From: Desulfovibrio sp. JC010
GTDB taxonomy: Bacteria; Desulfobacterota; Desulfovibrionia; Desulfovibrionales; Desulfovibrionaceae
NCBI RefSeq assembly: GCF_010470675.1
Contig: NZ_VOIQ01000008.1
Coordinates: forward strand, 26,243-90,242
Direction: 5' to 3'
DNA length: 64,000 nucleotides
The notes beneath the pieces were generated by a model. That model had not been told where the DNA came from and searched no databases. It worked only from the letters and a program-made list of their open reading frames with translations. The stretch's first letter is position 1; every line of letters begins with the position of its first letter. The position numbers and the translations under genes are program-made. This document shows, piece by piece, positions 46,520 through 54,472 of this stretch.

Positions 46520-48754
46520 CTAAACCGTTCGGCATTCCTCCCGCAATCCATCAATCAATGAACGCAATTCCATTGCCAGAATGGAAAGATCCTTTGCCGA
46601 ATCATTGGACTTTTCCATGGACTGGGTAGTCAGCTCCGCCATTTGATTAATATTTTTGGACGACGAGTTAATTTGGTCCGAAGATACGGACTGTTCTTCA
46701 GCTGCAGCAGAAATATTCTGGACCTGTCCTGTAACACCGTTCACAAGGCTGACTATCTCCTCCAGAGCCTCCCCGGCCTGTTCAGCCAGACGGGTACTGT
46801 CCAATACGGATTTGGCTGCTTGCTCCATGGACTGCACATTGGCATGGGAACTTTCCTGAATGGCTTCAACAACAAGGCTCACATCCTTGGTGGCGTCCAT
46901 GGTCTTCTCGGCCAGCTTGCGAACTTCATCAGCCACCACGGCAAAACCGCGTCCGGCATCCCCGGCTCGCGCAGCCTCAATTGCCGCGTTCAGGGCCAGC
47001 AGATTGGTCTGGTCTGCAATATCGCTGACCACGGACATGATCCGTCCGATATCCTCGACCCGGACATTCATCTGGTTAAGACTATCCTTGAGCTGCTCAC
47101 TCTGTTCCTTGACACTGAATATGGAACTGATGGCTTCCCCGGTCATTTCCGCGCCCCGGTTGGCGGTGTCCATTGCTTCCCCGGCCCCGACCACAGCGTC
47201 TGAACAACTGCGGGCCACGCCCTGAATGGAGCAGGTCATCTGATCAAGGGCGGAAGTGGATTCGGAAAGGCTGGATTGCTGTTCCCGCGCCCTTCTGCTG
47301 GAATCAGCAACATGATTGCTGATTTCATCCGACGCCACAGAAAGACCGCTGACAATCTGCTCCAGATTGCGGACCACATCCAGCACGCCCTGCCTGCGAG
47401 CATTCTCCGCTTCCTTCTGGGCTTCGCTCAAGCCTTGCAAGGCTTCCCGGGCCGCCTCCGCCTCACGCTCGGCAGCAGCAGTGGCCCTCTCCACCTTTTC
47501 CCGGTCTATCTCAATCACATGCATCAGACTGTTGAATGAATCAGCCAGATCCCCCAATTCACCATTACCCTCCTGCTTAACCCGGAAGGACAAGTCGGCA
47601 GTACCCTGGCCTATCTCGCGGCTGGTGCGGGCCATATCACCGATAATTCTGCGCAGAGGAAGAATGATGACCCTGCGGCTGACAAGAATCAAACCGATTC
47701 CGATCAACGCAGCCAGCGCACTCAAACCGCTGACTAAATATACGGCCCGCTGCTGCATGTCATTGTAGCTTTCCACCTGCGCCGAACGGATGGAGTGCTC
47801 AAGTCCGATCAATGCCGCACGAGCCGTATCCATGGCCTGCATGGATTTATTCATTTTCAGGCTGAGGCTGTAATAGGACTTGAAGACTTCAAGATATTCC
47901 CCGGTCAAATCCACAATCTTATTAAACAATTTTGCCTCACGCCCCTTTGTGAACAAGGGGGCGAACTGCGGATAGGATGCACCCATGGATGAATCCGGAT
48001 CAATCCCCATGAGTTTCTCAATATCAACAATAAGCCCGGACCCGCTGGCCGCATCTTTATAAAGGATGAAATCCTTGGCCATTTCCTGAAAACCGAGAGG
48101 CTTGTTTAGCAGGATGGCTGAAACCTGACGTTTGGCTGCCAGTTCATTCAGTCCGTCAATAGAGCCGGACATATCCTGAAGAAGAGTGCCAAGATCACGT
48201 CCCTGCAGGGCTTGGGCCTGTTCCTGAAGTGCCGCATTCTTCCCGGCCTGTTTTCTGGCACTGCGCTCTATACTCTTCTGCAGGGAAAGTGCCTGCCCAA
48301 GAATATCTACGGAAATTTCGCGCAGCCGCTTAACCTGCCCCACCCCTTCATTGAACTGCACCTGAAACAGGCTGAAACTGCGATCAAATGAATTAAAAGA
48401 CTCTTTGAGATCTACAAGCGAAACACGTGCACGCTTATCAGCAATAGAAGTCATAGCCGCATCAAGATCAGCGTTCATAGAACGTACTTTATCATTATAT
48501 GTGTCAAGCAACGCTGCTCCGCCATTCCCTTCTTTACTCATGGAAAGTTCTTCGCGGTGGACCAGCCAGTCCATGGCCACAGCTTGCGCCTCAGCACCCA
48601 TGCTTATTATTTCATCCAGACTATTACGAATTTCCATCTGTCCGGTCAGCCTTTGCAGAGTGAATATGGAAAGAGCTCCCAGACACAGTGCACACAAGAG
48701 AAACAGCAGCATCCCGACTACAATTTTATGCGATAATTTATATGTATATTTCAT
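46520..48754 (-). CDS. Methyl-accepting chemotaxis protein with long helical periplasmic domain
   Basis: About 744 residues from ATG 48754. N-terminal membrane helix (residues 8-32), an all-helical periplasmic domain of about 290 residues (double four-helix-bundle style), a second helix ([21 protein letters not shown]), a HAMP domain, and the signalling domain with the [36 protein letters not shown] tip. The stop is followed by a terminator. No SD is strong at 48754; an upstream start (48814) cannot be excluded. Ligand unknown. Confidence 0.9.
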   Translation of the reverse strand: MKYTYKLSHKIVVGMLLFLLCALCLGALSIFTLQRLTGQMEIRNSLDEIISMGAEAQAVAMDWLVHREELSMSKEGNGGAALLDTYNDKVRSMNADLDAAMTSIADKRARVSLVDLKESFNSFDRSFSLFQVQFNEGVGQVKRLREISVDILGQALSLQKSIERSARKQAGKNAALQEQAQALQGRDLGTLLQDMSGSIDGLNELAAKRQVSAILLNKPLGFQEMAKDFILYKDAASGSGLIVDIEKLMGIDPDSSMGASYPQFAPLFTKGREAKLFNKIVDLTGEYLEVFKSYYSLSLKMNKSMQAMDTARAALIGLEHSIRSAQVESYNDMQQRAVYLVSGLSALAALIGIGLILVSRRVIILPLRRIIGDMARTSREIGQGTADLSFRVKQEGNGELGDLADSFNSLMHVIEIDREKVERATAAAEREAEAAREALQGLSEAQKEAENARRQGVLDVVRNLEQIVSGLSVASDEISNHVADSSRRAREQQSSLSESTSALDQMTCSIQGVARSCSDAVVGAGEAMDTANRGAEMTGEAISSIFSVKEQSEQLKDSLNQMNVRVEDIGRIMSVVSDIADQTNLLALNAAIEAARAGDAGRGFAVVADEVRKLAEKTMDATKDVSLVVEAIQESSHANVQSMEQAAKSVLDSTRLAEQAGEALEEIVSLVNGVTGQVQNISAAAEEQSVSSDQINSSSKNINQMAELTTQSMEKSNDSAKDLSILAMELRSLIDGLREECRTV

Positions 48755-48936
48755 AGCTCGTTTCGTTTTTTGAAAATGATTCCTGTTTTCATGTAAAAAA
48801 TACAATTGACGCACCTATTGCGACTTCATGTGAAGTAATGAAAATGAGAATTCTTTTCAATCAAAAAACAGCATTAAAATAATTATACGGGTATTTTTTA
48901 ATTCAGGCATATTTATCGCCACCTTCAAAAAGACAA

Positions 48937-48982
48937 AACTCCCTGTAATTTTGGAAAATTACAGGGAGCTTTGTTTTTGAAC
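48937..48982 (-). terminator. Terminator of the metal transporter-MarR operon
   Basis: CTCCCTGTAATTTT and its complement form a 14-bp stem with a minus-strand T tract, 40 bp after the MarR stop. Confidence 0.82.
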
Positions 48983-49019
48983 AAAAGTTTTCCACAGATG
49001 TTCTAAAAATGTTCGTAAA

Positions 49020-49436
49020 TTAAAACATCCCATTCATCTTTTCAAAAAAGGACAGTAAGGCAGCACGTTCCTCATCTGAAAATTCTGCGGTCAACTCTTC
49101 AGTTAAGCGCAGGTGCAGACGATCATGCTCTTGGTACATTTCCTGCCCGGTTTCAGTGAGCTCCACGAGGATGGAACGGCGGTCGGTCTGGTGCGGCTTG
49201 CGGCAGACGAATCCTTTGTCTTCAAGACGGTCCACCAGCACGGTCAGGGTTCCGGTGGTGATGCCCATGCACTGGGCCAACTCTTTCATACGCATATCGC
49301 TATGAATGCCCAAGACTTCAAGAGTATGCATCTGAGGTAGAGTTAGTCCCTTTTCACGCACAACATCATGCTCCCACGAAGAAAGCTTTTCATAAAATTC
49401 AATCACCGCATGATTGAGCTTATTGAGCACATCCAC
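49020..49436 (-). CDS. MarR family transcriptional regulator
   Basis: A 138-residue winged-helix regulator (MRMKELAQCMGITTGTLTVLVDRLEDKGFVCRKPHQTDRRSI, about residues 48-90). It is the second gene of an operon with the metal transporter (9-bp gap). The TAGTTTGA-N3-TCAAACTA sites upstream of the operon are its likely operator, giving feedback control, probably by metal status. Confidence 0.86.
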   Translation of the reverse strand: MDVLNKLNHAVIEFYEKLSSWEHDVVREKGLTLPQMHTLEVLGIHSDMRMKELAQCMGITTGTLTVLVDRLEDKGFVCRKPHQTDRRSILVELTETGQEMYQEHDRLHLRLTEELTAEFSDEERAALLSFFEKMNGMF

Positions 49437-49445
49437 CTCGTATAT

Positions 49446-50180
49446 TTATATAGTTGTATAACTGTAGAACGCAAAACCGATGGTCATCAGCCCGGCGGTA
49501 CGCATAACCAGCGGCTCCACCCAATCCTGTTCAAGGGTGCGCACAAAAGATGCCGCCCGGTAAATGGCATAGATCACTGCCGCAAGGGCAATGGCCGTAC
49601 CCAGCGCATAGCTGGCGAAAACAGCAGTTCCCTTGAAGACGCTGCCGGAATCAAGGGCATATTTATACATGATCGCCACTGTGGGGCAAGGCACAATCAT
49701 GTTCACAAATCCAATGGAAAACAAGCCCCATGCTGTCACACTGCCCAATGCGCTCACCCCATGGCCGGAGCACGAACACCCGTGGCCGTGGTGGTGATCA
49801 TGATGCTGGTGGTCGTGAACATGATCATGGTCGTGGTCGTGGTCGTGGTCGTGGTCATGACTGTGCAGGATTTCTGGCTTAATCAATAGAATGCCGCCCA
49901 GCAAGACCAAAATACCGATTGTCACCAGATCCACAATATGGGTCAAAGATTCGGGAATGGTCAGGGAAATGGACCCGAGAGTCAATCCGAGAATCAGACA
50001 GGCCAGTGCTGTGCCGGAAGCAAAGGCAGCAGTAAGGGAGAAAACCCGCTTTCCGTCTTTTTCACCATAAACAAAGGGTGCCAGCACCAGCCACGAATGC
50101 CCGCAGGGATTGATCCCGTGAATAAGGCCCAGAAACAGGCTGGATTGCATTGCCACCAGAAATATTGAATCAAAATCCAT
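49446..50180 (-). CDS. NicO/RcnA-like metal transporter with His-Asp repeat loop
   Basis: A 244-residue membrane protein with about six hydrophobic segments and conserved GLIHGINPCGHSW near residue 18 and SIGFVNMIVPCPTVAIM near 165. Between helices is a cytoplasm- or periplasm-facing loop of seven or more His-Asp pairs, then HHDHHHGHGCSCSGHG. Such loops bind Ni, Co or Zn. The family is NicO/HisD-rich exporters, or a related sulfite-exporter-like fold. The exact metal and direction are inferred. MarR-controlled. Confidence 0.75.
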   Translation of the reverse strand: MDFDSIFLVAMQSSLFLGLIHGINPCGHSWLVLAPFVYGEKDGKRVFSLTAAFASGTALACLILGLTLGSISLTIPESLTHIVDLVTIGILVLLGGILLIKPEILHSHDHDHDHDHDHDHVHDHQHHDHHHGHGCSCSGHGVSALGSVTAWGLFSIGFVNMIVPCPTVAIMYKYALDSGSVFKGTAVFASYALGTAIALAAVIYAIYRAASFVRTLEQDWVEPLVMRTAGLMTIGFAFYSYTTI

Positions 50181-50193
50181 TTTGAACTCCGTA

Positions 50194-50260
50194 TAGTTTG
50201 AATATCAAATTAAACTTGTTTCAAACTACATATCTTCAGATTAGTTTGAATGTCAAACTA
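50194..50260. promoter_or_regulatory. MarR-type operators upstream of the metal transporter
   Basis: TAGTTTGA-ATG-TCAAACTA (50242-50260) is a perfect 8-bp inverted repeat. TAGTTTGA-ATA-TCAAATTA (50194-50212) is a near copy and a partial third copy ends at about 50228. The sites span the expected promoter of the minus-strand operon. Confidence 0.75.
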
Positions 50261-50298
50261 TCTGTCAGACGAAATACATCTCACCGCTGCACAAAAGA

Positions 50299-50327
50299 AA
50301 AACCCGCTCGACATCAATCGAACGGGC
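50299..50327 (-). terminator. Terminator of the ybaK-like gene
   Basis: CCCGTTCGA and TCGAGCGGG pairing on the minus strand followed by T5CT4. Confidence 0.7.
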
Positions 50328-50357
50328 CAGTTTCTCAATAGATTCAAACTAAGACTT

Positions 50358-50822
50358 TTATCGTGCTATCCCGGCAAAACTCCCATGCAGCAATCCCGCT
50401 AAATCCTGCGGGCTGAGCTCAATATCCAGCCCGCGCTTGCCGCCGCTGACATAGATAGTCTCGAATTCTTCTGCGGAAATATCAATGACCGTGGGCAAAA
50501 GCTTCTTCTGCCCCAGCGGGCTGACCCCGCCGACCACGTATCCGGTGGTACGTTCCACGAGCTTTACGTCAGCCATAGCGATCTTTTTGACCTTCACGGC
50601 CTTGGCGAGAGCCTTGAGGTCCAGCATTTTCATGACCGGAACCACGACTACGAACAGGTCTTTTCCGCTTCCGGCGACCAGAGTCTTGAAAACGCGCTCC
50701 GGGGCAACGCCCAGTTTTTCCGCTGCTTCCTTGCCGTAAGCCTCGGCGGACGGATCATGCTCGTATTCATGGACCTTGAACTGTATCTTCTTTTTCTTGG
50801 CTATATTTATTGCAGGTGTCAT
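50358..50822 (-). CDS. ybaK: Cys-tRNA(Pro)/Cys-tRNA(Cys) deacylase, YbaK/EbsC type
   Basis: A 154-residue cytoplasmic editing enzyme. Family motifs are YEHDPSAEAYGKEAAEKLGVAPERVFKTLV, the catalytic lysine region KTLVAGSGKDLFVVVVPV, and TTGYVVGGVSPLGQKK. ATG 50822 (MTPAIN) is chosen because the rest of the longer frame overlaps the neighbouring terminator. Full length. Confidence 0.9.
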   Translation of the reverse strand: MTPAINIAKKKKIQFKVHEYEHDPSAEAYGKEAAEKLGVAPERVFKTLVAGSGKDLFVVVVPVMKMLDLKALAKAVKVKKIAMADVKLVERTTGYVVGGVSPLGQKKLLPTVIDISAEEFETIYVSGGKRGLDIELSPQDLAGLLHGSFAGIAR

Positions 50823-50840
50823 GGGGAGCTTTTTACACAA

Positions 50841-50876
50841 AACAACAAATCCCCGCCAGCATTGCTGACGGGGATA
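50841..50876 (-). terminator. Terminator of the permease gene
   Basis: ATCCCCGTCAGCA and its complement pair; T-rich tail (TTGTTGTTTT) on the minus strand. Confidence 0.85.
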
Positions 50877-50920
50877 TATGTTCATTTGGCAGAAAGCGAT
50901 TCCTGCCGGGAATTTATTAA

Positions 50921-52426
50921 CTACTCGGAAGCAGTCTGGGGCTGTGCCTGAGCTTCTTTGCTCTTGAAGAAAACAGGAATATCTTCACGGCCCAGAATAC
51001 TCTTGCGCACGACAGCTTCAGGAAGGTTCGCCCATTCACCCCTGCTGGAGAAATAGAAGAACACACCCATGACTACCCAGGTAACCATGCACCAGCGGGA
51101 AGCCTCACTGATGTATGCCGGGGAGCCGGGAATAAGCAGCAGCACGATGGAAAGCACGGAAGCCAGAATACCCATCACGCAGCAGAACTGCTTGACCAGA
51201 CGGTCGGAAACGCCCTCGGACCCCATCAGAACACGGCGTGCTGCAAGGCAGGAGAATAGATACCCGATACCGGTACCCACGGAACTCATGTCCACAATCC
51301 AGACCACAACGGAACGTCCGGCAAAGGGGGTCAGCAGGACGATAGCCATGGTGAAGAGCAGGGCTTTGTGAGGTGTGCGGTATTTGGGATGGATATCACC
51401 GAACCATGCAGGCAGAATGCGACCGCGAGCCATGCTCAGCAGCAGACGGGAGGTGGCGATGTAAAAACCGTTGATCCCGGTGCAGACCGCGCCCATAACC
51501 GCGCAGGCCAGAACAACTGCGCCCAGCTTACCGAAAGCCATGGCCGCTACTTCGCCTGTGGCCCATGCGGTTCCGCCGGTGGCGCGCATGGCGTCCATTT
51601 TAGCCAGCATTTCAGGAACGGGGATAGCAATACCTACGGCCAGAGTAACCAGAGAATAAAGAACAACACCGCACAGAATGGCGATGATCATGATGTTGCG
51701 TGCACGGGCCGGCTCAAAGGTGAATTCCTCTGCGGCCTGCGGCACAGTATCAAAGCCCACAAAGAGAAAGGGGGAGATAGCGAAAATGATCAGTACGCAG
51801 GAAAGCTCGGAACGGTGCTCTGCAAACAGGGGTGCGAGGTTGCCGAGTTGCGCGGTTTCAAGGGAAGCGGAACCGGTGAACAGAGCCACGATACCGATAG
51901 TCAGCAGGAAGGCCAGCATAACCTGCAATTTACCTGCAAAGCTATTGCCGCGATAGTTCATCCAGCCGAAAAGCAGGGTTGCCGCGGTCATGAGAATTAC
52001 TTCACCTGTATAAACCTGCCACCCGGCTATGGAGTACAGCGGTCCGAATTCAAAGACCCCCGGAAAAAGGAAACGGAATATCAACGCCAGTGCGGCAACG
52101 TCGATGCCGATGATGGCTATGTACCCAAGCACGAGTGCCCACCCGCAGACAAAAGCCGCAGTGGGTCCAAAGCCGACATAAGCATATGCAAACGCGCCGC
52201 CTGCAACAGGGGCGTACTTGATCATATAGCTGTAGCAGACCGCTACAAAGCAAATCAGAAATGCGCCGACACCGAAGCCGATCAGGGTACCCATGATACC
52301 GGCCTGCGGAAGAAACATATCACCGGGGAGAACAAAGCACCCCCAGCCTACAATTGACCCCAGCGCCAGTGCCCAGACCTGCGCGGGCGACATTGATTTT
52401 TCTAATTCCAGTTTTTCTTGTGACAT
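50921..52426 (-). CDS. APC superfamily amino acid permease
   Basis: A 501-residue inner-membrane permease with about 12 hydrophobic segments. The first helix carries the unwound glycine motif ALGSIVGWGCFVLPG; PQAAEEFTFEPARARN is a conserved intracellular loop. The substrate is not readable. Expression starts from a minus-strand sigma-54 promoter and a leader of about 240 nt with two strong hairpins. Divergent from the DUF4125-TauE unit, which also has a sigma-54 promoter. Confidence 0.87.
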   Translation of the reverse strand: MSQEKLELEKSMSPAQVWALALGSIVGWGCFVLPGDMFLPQAGIMGTLIGFGVGAFLICFVAVCYSYMIKYAPVAGGAFAYAYVGFGPTAAFVCGWALVLGYIAIIGIDVAALALIFRFLFPGVFEFGPLYSIAGWQVYTGEVILMTAATLLFGWMNYRGNSFAGKLQVMLAFLLTIGIVALFTGSASLETAQLGNLAPLFAEHRSELSCVLIIFAISPFLFVGFDTVPQAAEEFTFEPARARNIMIIAILCGVVLYSLVTLAVGIAIPVPEMLAKMDAMRATGGTAWATGEVAAMAFGKLGAVVLACAVMGAVCTGINGFYIATSRLLLSMARGRILPAWFGDIHPKYRTPHKALLFTMAIVLLTPFAGRSVVVWIVDMSSVGTGIGYLFSCLAARRVLMGSEGVSDRLVKQFCCVMGILASVLSIVLLLIPGSPAYISEASRWCMVTWVVMGVFFYFSSRGEWANLPEAVVRKSILGREDIPVFFKSKEAQAQPQTASE

Positions 52427-52525
52427 CAGATTATCTCTTTGTTTTTATGAGTTCGCGGCAGACACCCCGAAAAGTGCCCAACCCCGGCAGCTGCTCCTCC
52501 TCTAACCTAAAGCAACCGCCTGCTG

Positions 52526-52587
52526 TGTGTGCGGATTGCGAACCTGCCGCACACATAGCGCCATGCTCCCGCTTTATGCGGCATGGC
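52526..52587 (-). other. Two strong hairpins in the permease leader RNA
   Basis: On the minus strand the leader folds as GCCATG-(CCGC...GCGG)-CATGGC (52560-52587) and TGTGTGCGG with CCGCACACA (52526-52555). Both precede a purine-rich AGAGGAGGAG. No terminator T tract is present. It could be a cis-regulatory RNA or an mRNA stabiliser. No known riboswitch family is recognised. Confidence 0.5.
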
Positions 52588-52678
52588 CCTCCTCTCCTTT
52601 GCAAAGAGCGAACAAACATTCATAAACTTTCAATCCTACCTGAATCAGCGGCTCTACCACCAGCCGCCGCCTGTTTTA

Positions 52679-52694
52679 AGCAAACAGAGTGCCA
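52679..52694 (-). promoter_or_regulatory. Sigma-54 promoter of the permease gene (minus strand)
   Basis: Reads TGGCAC-TCTGT-TTGCT on the minus strand, a perfect match to the -24/-12 consensus. Confidence 0.8.
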
Positions 52695-52842
52695 ATTCGT
52701 GAATTTCTTCACCATCAATATAATAGCCAGAAATAACTGGTAAAATTTTTAAAACCATCAACAACGTCAATAAATGTGTTTTAAAATATTTTTCTTTTTC
52801 GAAAGTTTTTTATCTTTTTAAAAAATTTTCTTTGTTTTGCAT

Positions 52843-52873
52843 TTACTCACTCCCAAAGCGGCCGATTACTCAC
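52843..52873. promoter_or_regulatory. Direct repeats between two divergent sigma-54 promoters
   Basis: TTACTCAC occurs at 52843-52850 and 52866-52873, 23 bp apart. This lies about 85-150 bp from each of the promoters at 52694 (minus) and 52959 (plus), suitable for a shared activator site. Confidence 0.45.
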
Positions 52874-52958
52874 CCGCCGGACCTAAAACCTTGACTTCAG
52901 CAATCAATTCAAGATGATACTGAAAAACATACAATTTCAGCAGCTGAATTCCCTGAAA

Positions 52959-52974
52959 AGGCACCCCCTTTGCA
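52959..52974 (+). promoter_or_regulatory. Sigma-54 promoter of the DUF4125-TauE unit
   Basis: AGGCAC-CCCCT-TTGCA: all -24/-12 core bases match with only the first T changed. 39 bp before the ATG. Confidence 0.75.
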
Positions 52975-53013
52975 AACCGAAAGCATGTTACTTTTTTCAT
53001 AAAGGAGCCCCCA

Positions 53014-53574
53014 ATGGCCGAAGATAAACGTATACAAATCATAGAAAATATCATCGCACTGGAACTGGACATGTTCCTTGCAGTGAAGAACCGCGGCGGC
53101 ACCGCTGCCTGTCAGGAGCACCCGGATTCTTTCCGCATCATGCGCAACATGACCCACGGAGTAATGCCGGACGATTACCTTGAATCCTACCTCGCCGACC
53201 TTGAAAAAGCAGTGGCCGACAAGCGCAATCTCATGACCGAAAAATACGCGCTCATGGAAGGACTCATCCCGGTACAGAACGATTCCCCGGCCATTGCCGC
53301 CATCGTCCAGCTGGAAAGCGAATGGCGCAAGGAAGTAGCCGCCCAGTTCCCCCGCGCCGTGCATCCTGACGGACACCAGTCCTTCTGCATCTACCTTGGC
53401 AGTGAATTACAAACCTACTCCTCCGGAACTCTGGACATCTATCTGAATTACGCCCGCTCCGTGCAGCAAAAACACGGCAACCTCGTGCGTGAAAGATACG
53501 AAATCCTCATGCGCAAGCTGGGTTACGAGTCCCTCACCCATTGCGAAGAATCACTATCCAAACCAACAAAGTAA
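53014..53574 (+). CDS. DUF4125-like protein
   Basis: A 186-residue soluble, helical protein (ENIIALELDMFLAVKNRGG, QEHPDSFRIMRNMTHGVMP, RNLMTEKYALMEGL). I recognise it as DUF4125-like, from memory. AAAGGAG precedes the ATG. It is 6 bp before the tauE-type gene under a sigma-54 promoter. No catalytic function is known to me. Conserved Glu, His and Arg residues are present but not diagnostic. Confidence 0.68.
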   Translation: MAEDKRIQIIENIIALELDMFLAVKNRGGTAACQEHPDSFRIMRNMTHGVMPDDYLESYLADLEKAVADKRNLMTEKYALMEGLIPVQNDSPAIAAIVQLESEWRKEVAAQFPRAVHPDGHQSFCIYLGSELQTYSSGTLDIYLNYARSVQQKHGNLVRERYEILMRKLGYESLTHCEESLSKPTK

Positions 53575-53580
53575 AATTTC

Positions 53581-54315
53581 ATGTTCGATTCACCACACAC
53601 CCTTGTTTTCCTGCTCTGGCTGATCGGCGGATTTGTATCCGGGGTCAGCGGTATCGGCGGGGCCATGGTCGCTGTTCCGGCAGCGGCAATGTTCATTCCC
53701 ATGCAGGAGTTGGTTCCCCTTGCCTGCCTGCTTAACGTCATCATGGACGGCAGCATCGCGGCCATGCATTTCCGGCACTGCCGCTGGTCCGCACTTAAGC
53801 CGCTGCTGGTCGGCTCCGTACCCGGAGCTTTTGCCGGGCTGTACATCCTGACCTTTGTTTCCAGCACCATCCTACAGGGAGCGGTCGGTGCGCTGCTCAT
53901 CTATTACGTGTACTGGCAGCTCACCTTCAAAGTCAAAAAAACTCACCCGGAATCATGGTCACGGGGCAGTGCCGCCGGATTCGGAGCCAGCCTGCTCGGC
54001 ACGGCTATCTCATTCGACGGACCGCCCATCGGGGCCTACGGTCTCTATGTAGGCTGGGCACCGCGCGTATTCCTCGGCACCCTCGGGGTCTTTTTTGTTA
54101 TCCGGGCCACTTTCACCTGCATCCTGCAGGGCAGTGCCGGGCTGATCACCCCCACGGTAATCGACTACGCCATCTACGGAGCACCGGCTACACTCATCGG
54201 GACCCTGCTATCCTTTCCGGTAATCAAGCACATCAATCAGGATTTATTCCGCAAAGTGCTCATGACCGTAATCGCACTGGCTGGAGTCGTCTGTCTGGTC
54301 AGATCATTCCTTTAA
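53581..54315 (+). CDS. TauE/SafE-type sulfite/organosulfonate exporter
   Basis: A 244-residue membrane protein of seven to eight helices with the TauE signatures SGVSGIGGAMVAVPAAAMFIPM and GASLLGTAISFDGPPIGAYGLYVGW. Family members export sulfite, sulfoacetate or related anions. A role near islA (which releases sulfite) and the sigma-54 regulated genes here is plausible but not proven. Second gene after a sigma-54 promoter. Confidence 0.85.
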   Translation: MFDSPHTLVFLLWLIGGFVSGVSGIGGAMVAVPAAAMFIPMQELVPLACLLNVIMDGSIAAMHFRHCRWSALKPLLVGSVPGAFAGLYILTFVSSTILQGAVGALLIYYVYWQLTFKVKKTHPESWSRGSAAGFGASLLGTAISFDGPPIGAYGLYVGWAPRVFLGTLGVFFVIRATFTCILQGSAGLITPTVIDYAIYGAPATLIGTLLSFPVIKHINQDLFRKVLMTVIALAGVVCLVRSFL

Positions 54316-54318
54316 TTT

Positions 54319-54427
54319 GATGCGCTATCGCGCTTTTTATTAAGAGATTCTCCCTCCGGGGGCCAGAGAACCCTTTTGCAAAAGGGTTCTCTGGACTCTC
54401 CCAAAACCTTTTATTAAGGCTTCGCCG
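54319..54427. repeat. Dispersed intergenic element, single copy (F)
   Basis: GATGCGCTATCGCGC module, TTCTCCCTCCGGGGGCC, a perfect AGAGAACCCTTTT/AAAAGGGTTCTCT hairpin, GGACTCTCCCAAAACC and AAGGCTTCGCC. It directly follows the tauE-type stop and lies between convergent genes. Confidence 0.88.
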
Positions 54428-54472
54428 TCTTTTTATTCGAAGACCGTCTTAAGAAGCTAAATGCGAAGCTTG

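Noticed and set aside
49795-49865. CRISPR-like short tandem repeats
   Set aside because: The hexamer repeats are the coding sequence of a His-Asp tract inside the metal transporter, without spacers.
52520-52590. A tRNA(Sec)-like gene in the permease leader (contains GGTTCGCAATCC)
   Set aside because: No acceptor stem pairing, no anticodon arm and no CCA end; the hairpins fit a leader RNA better.
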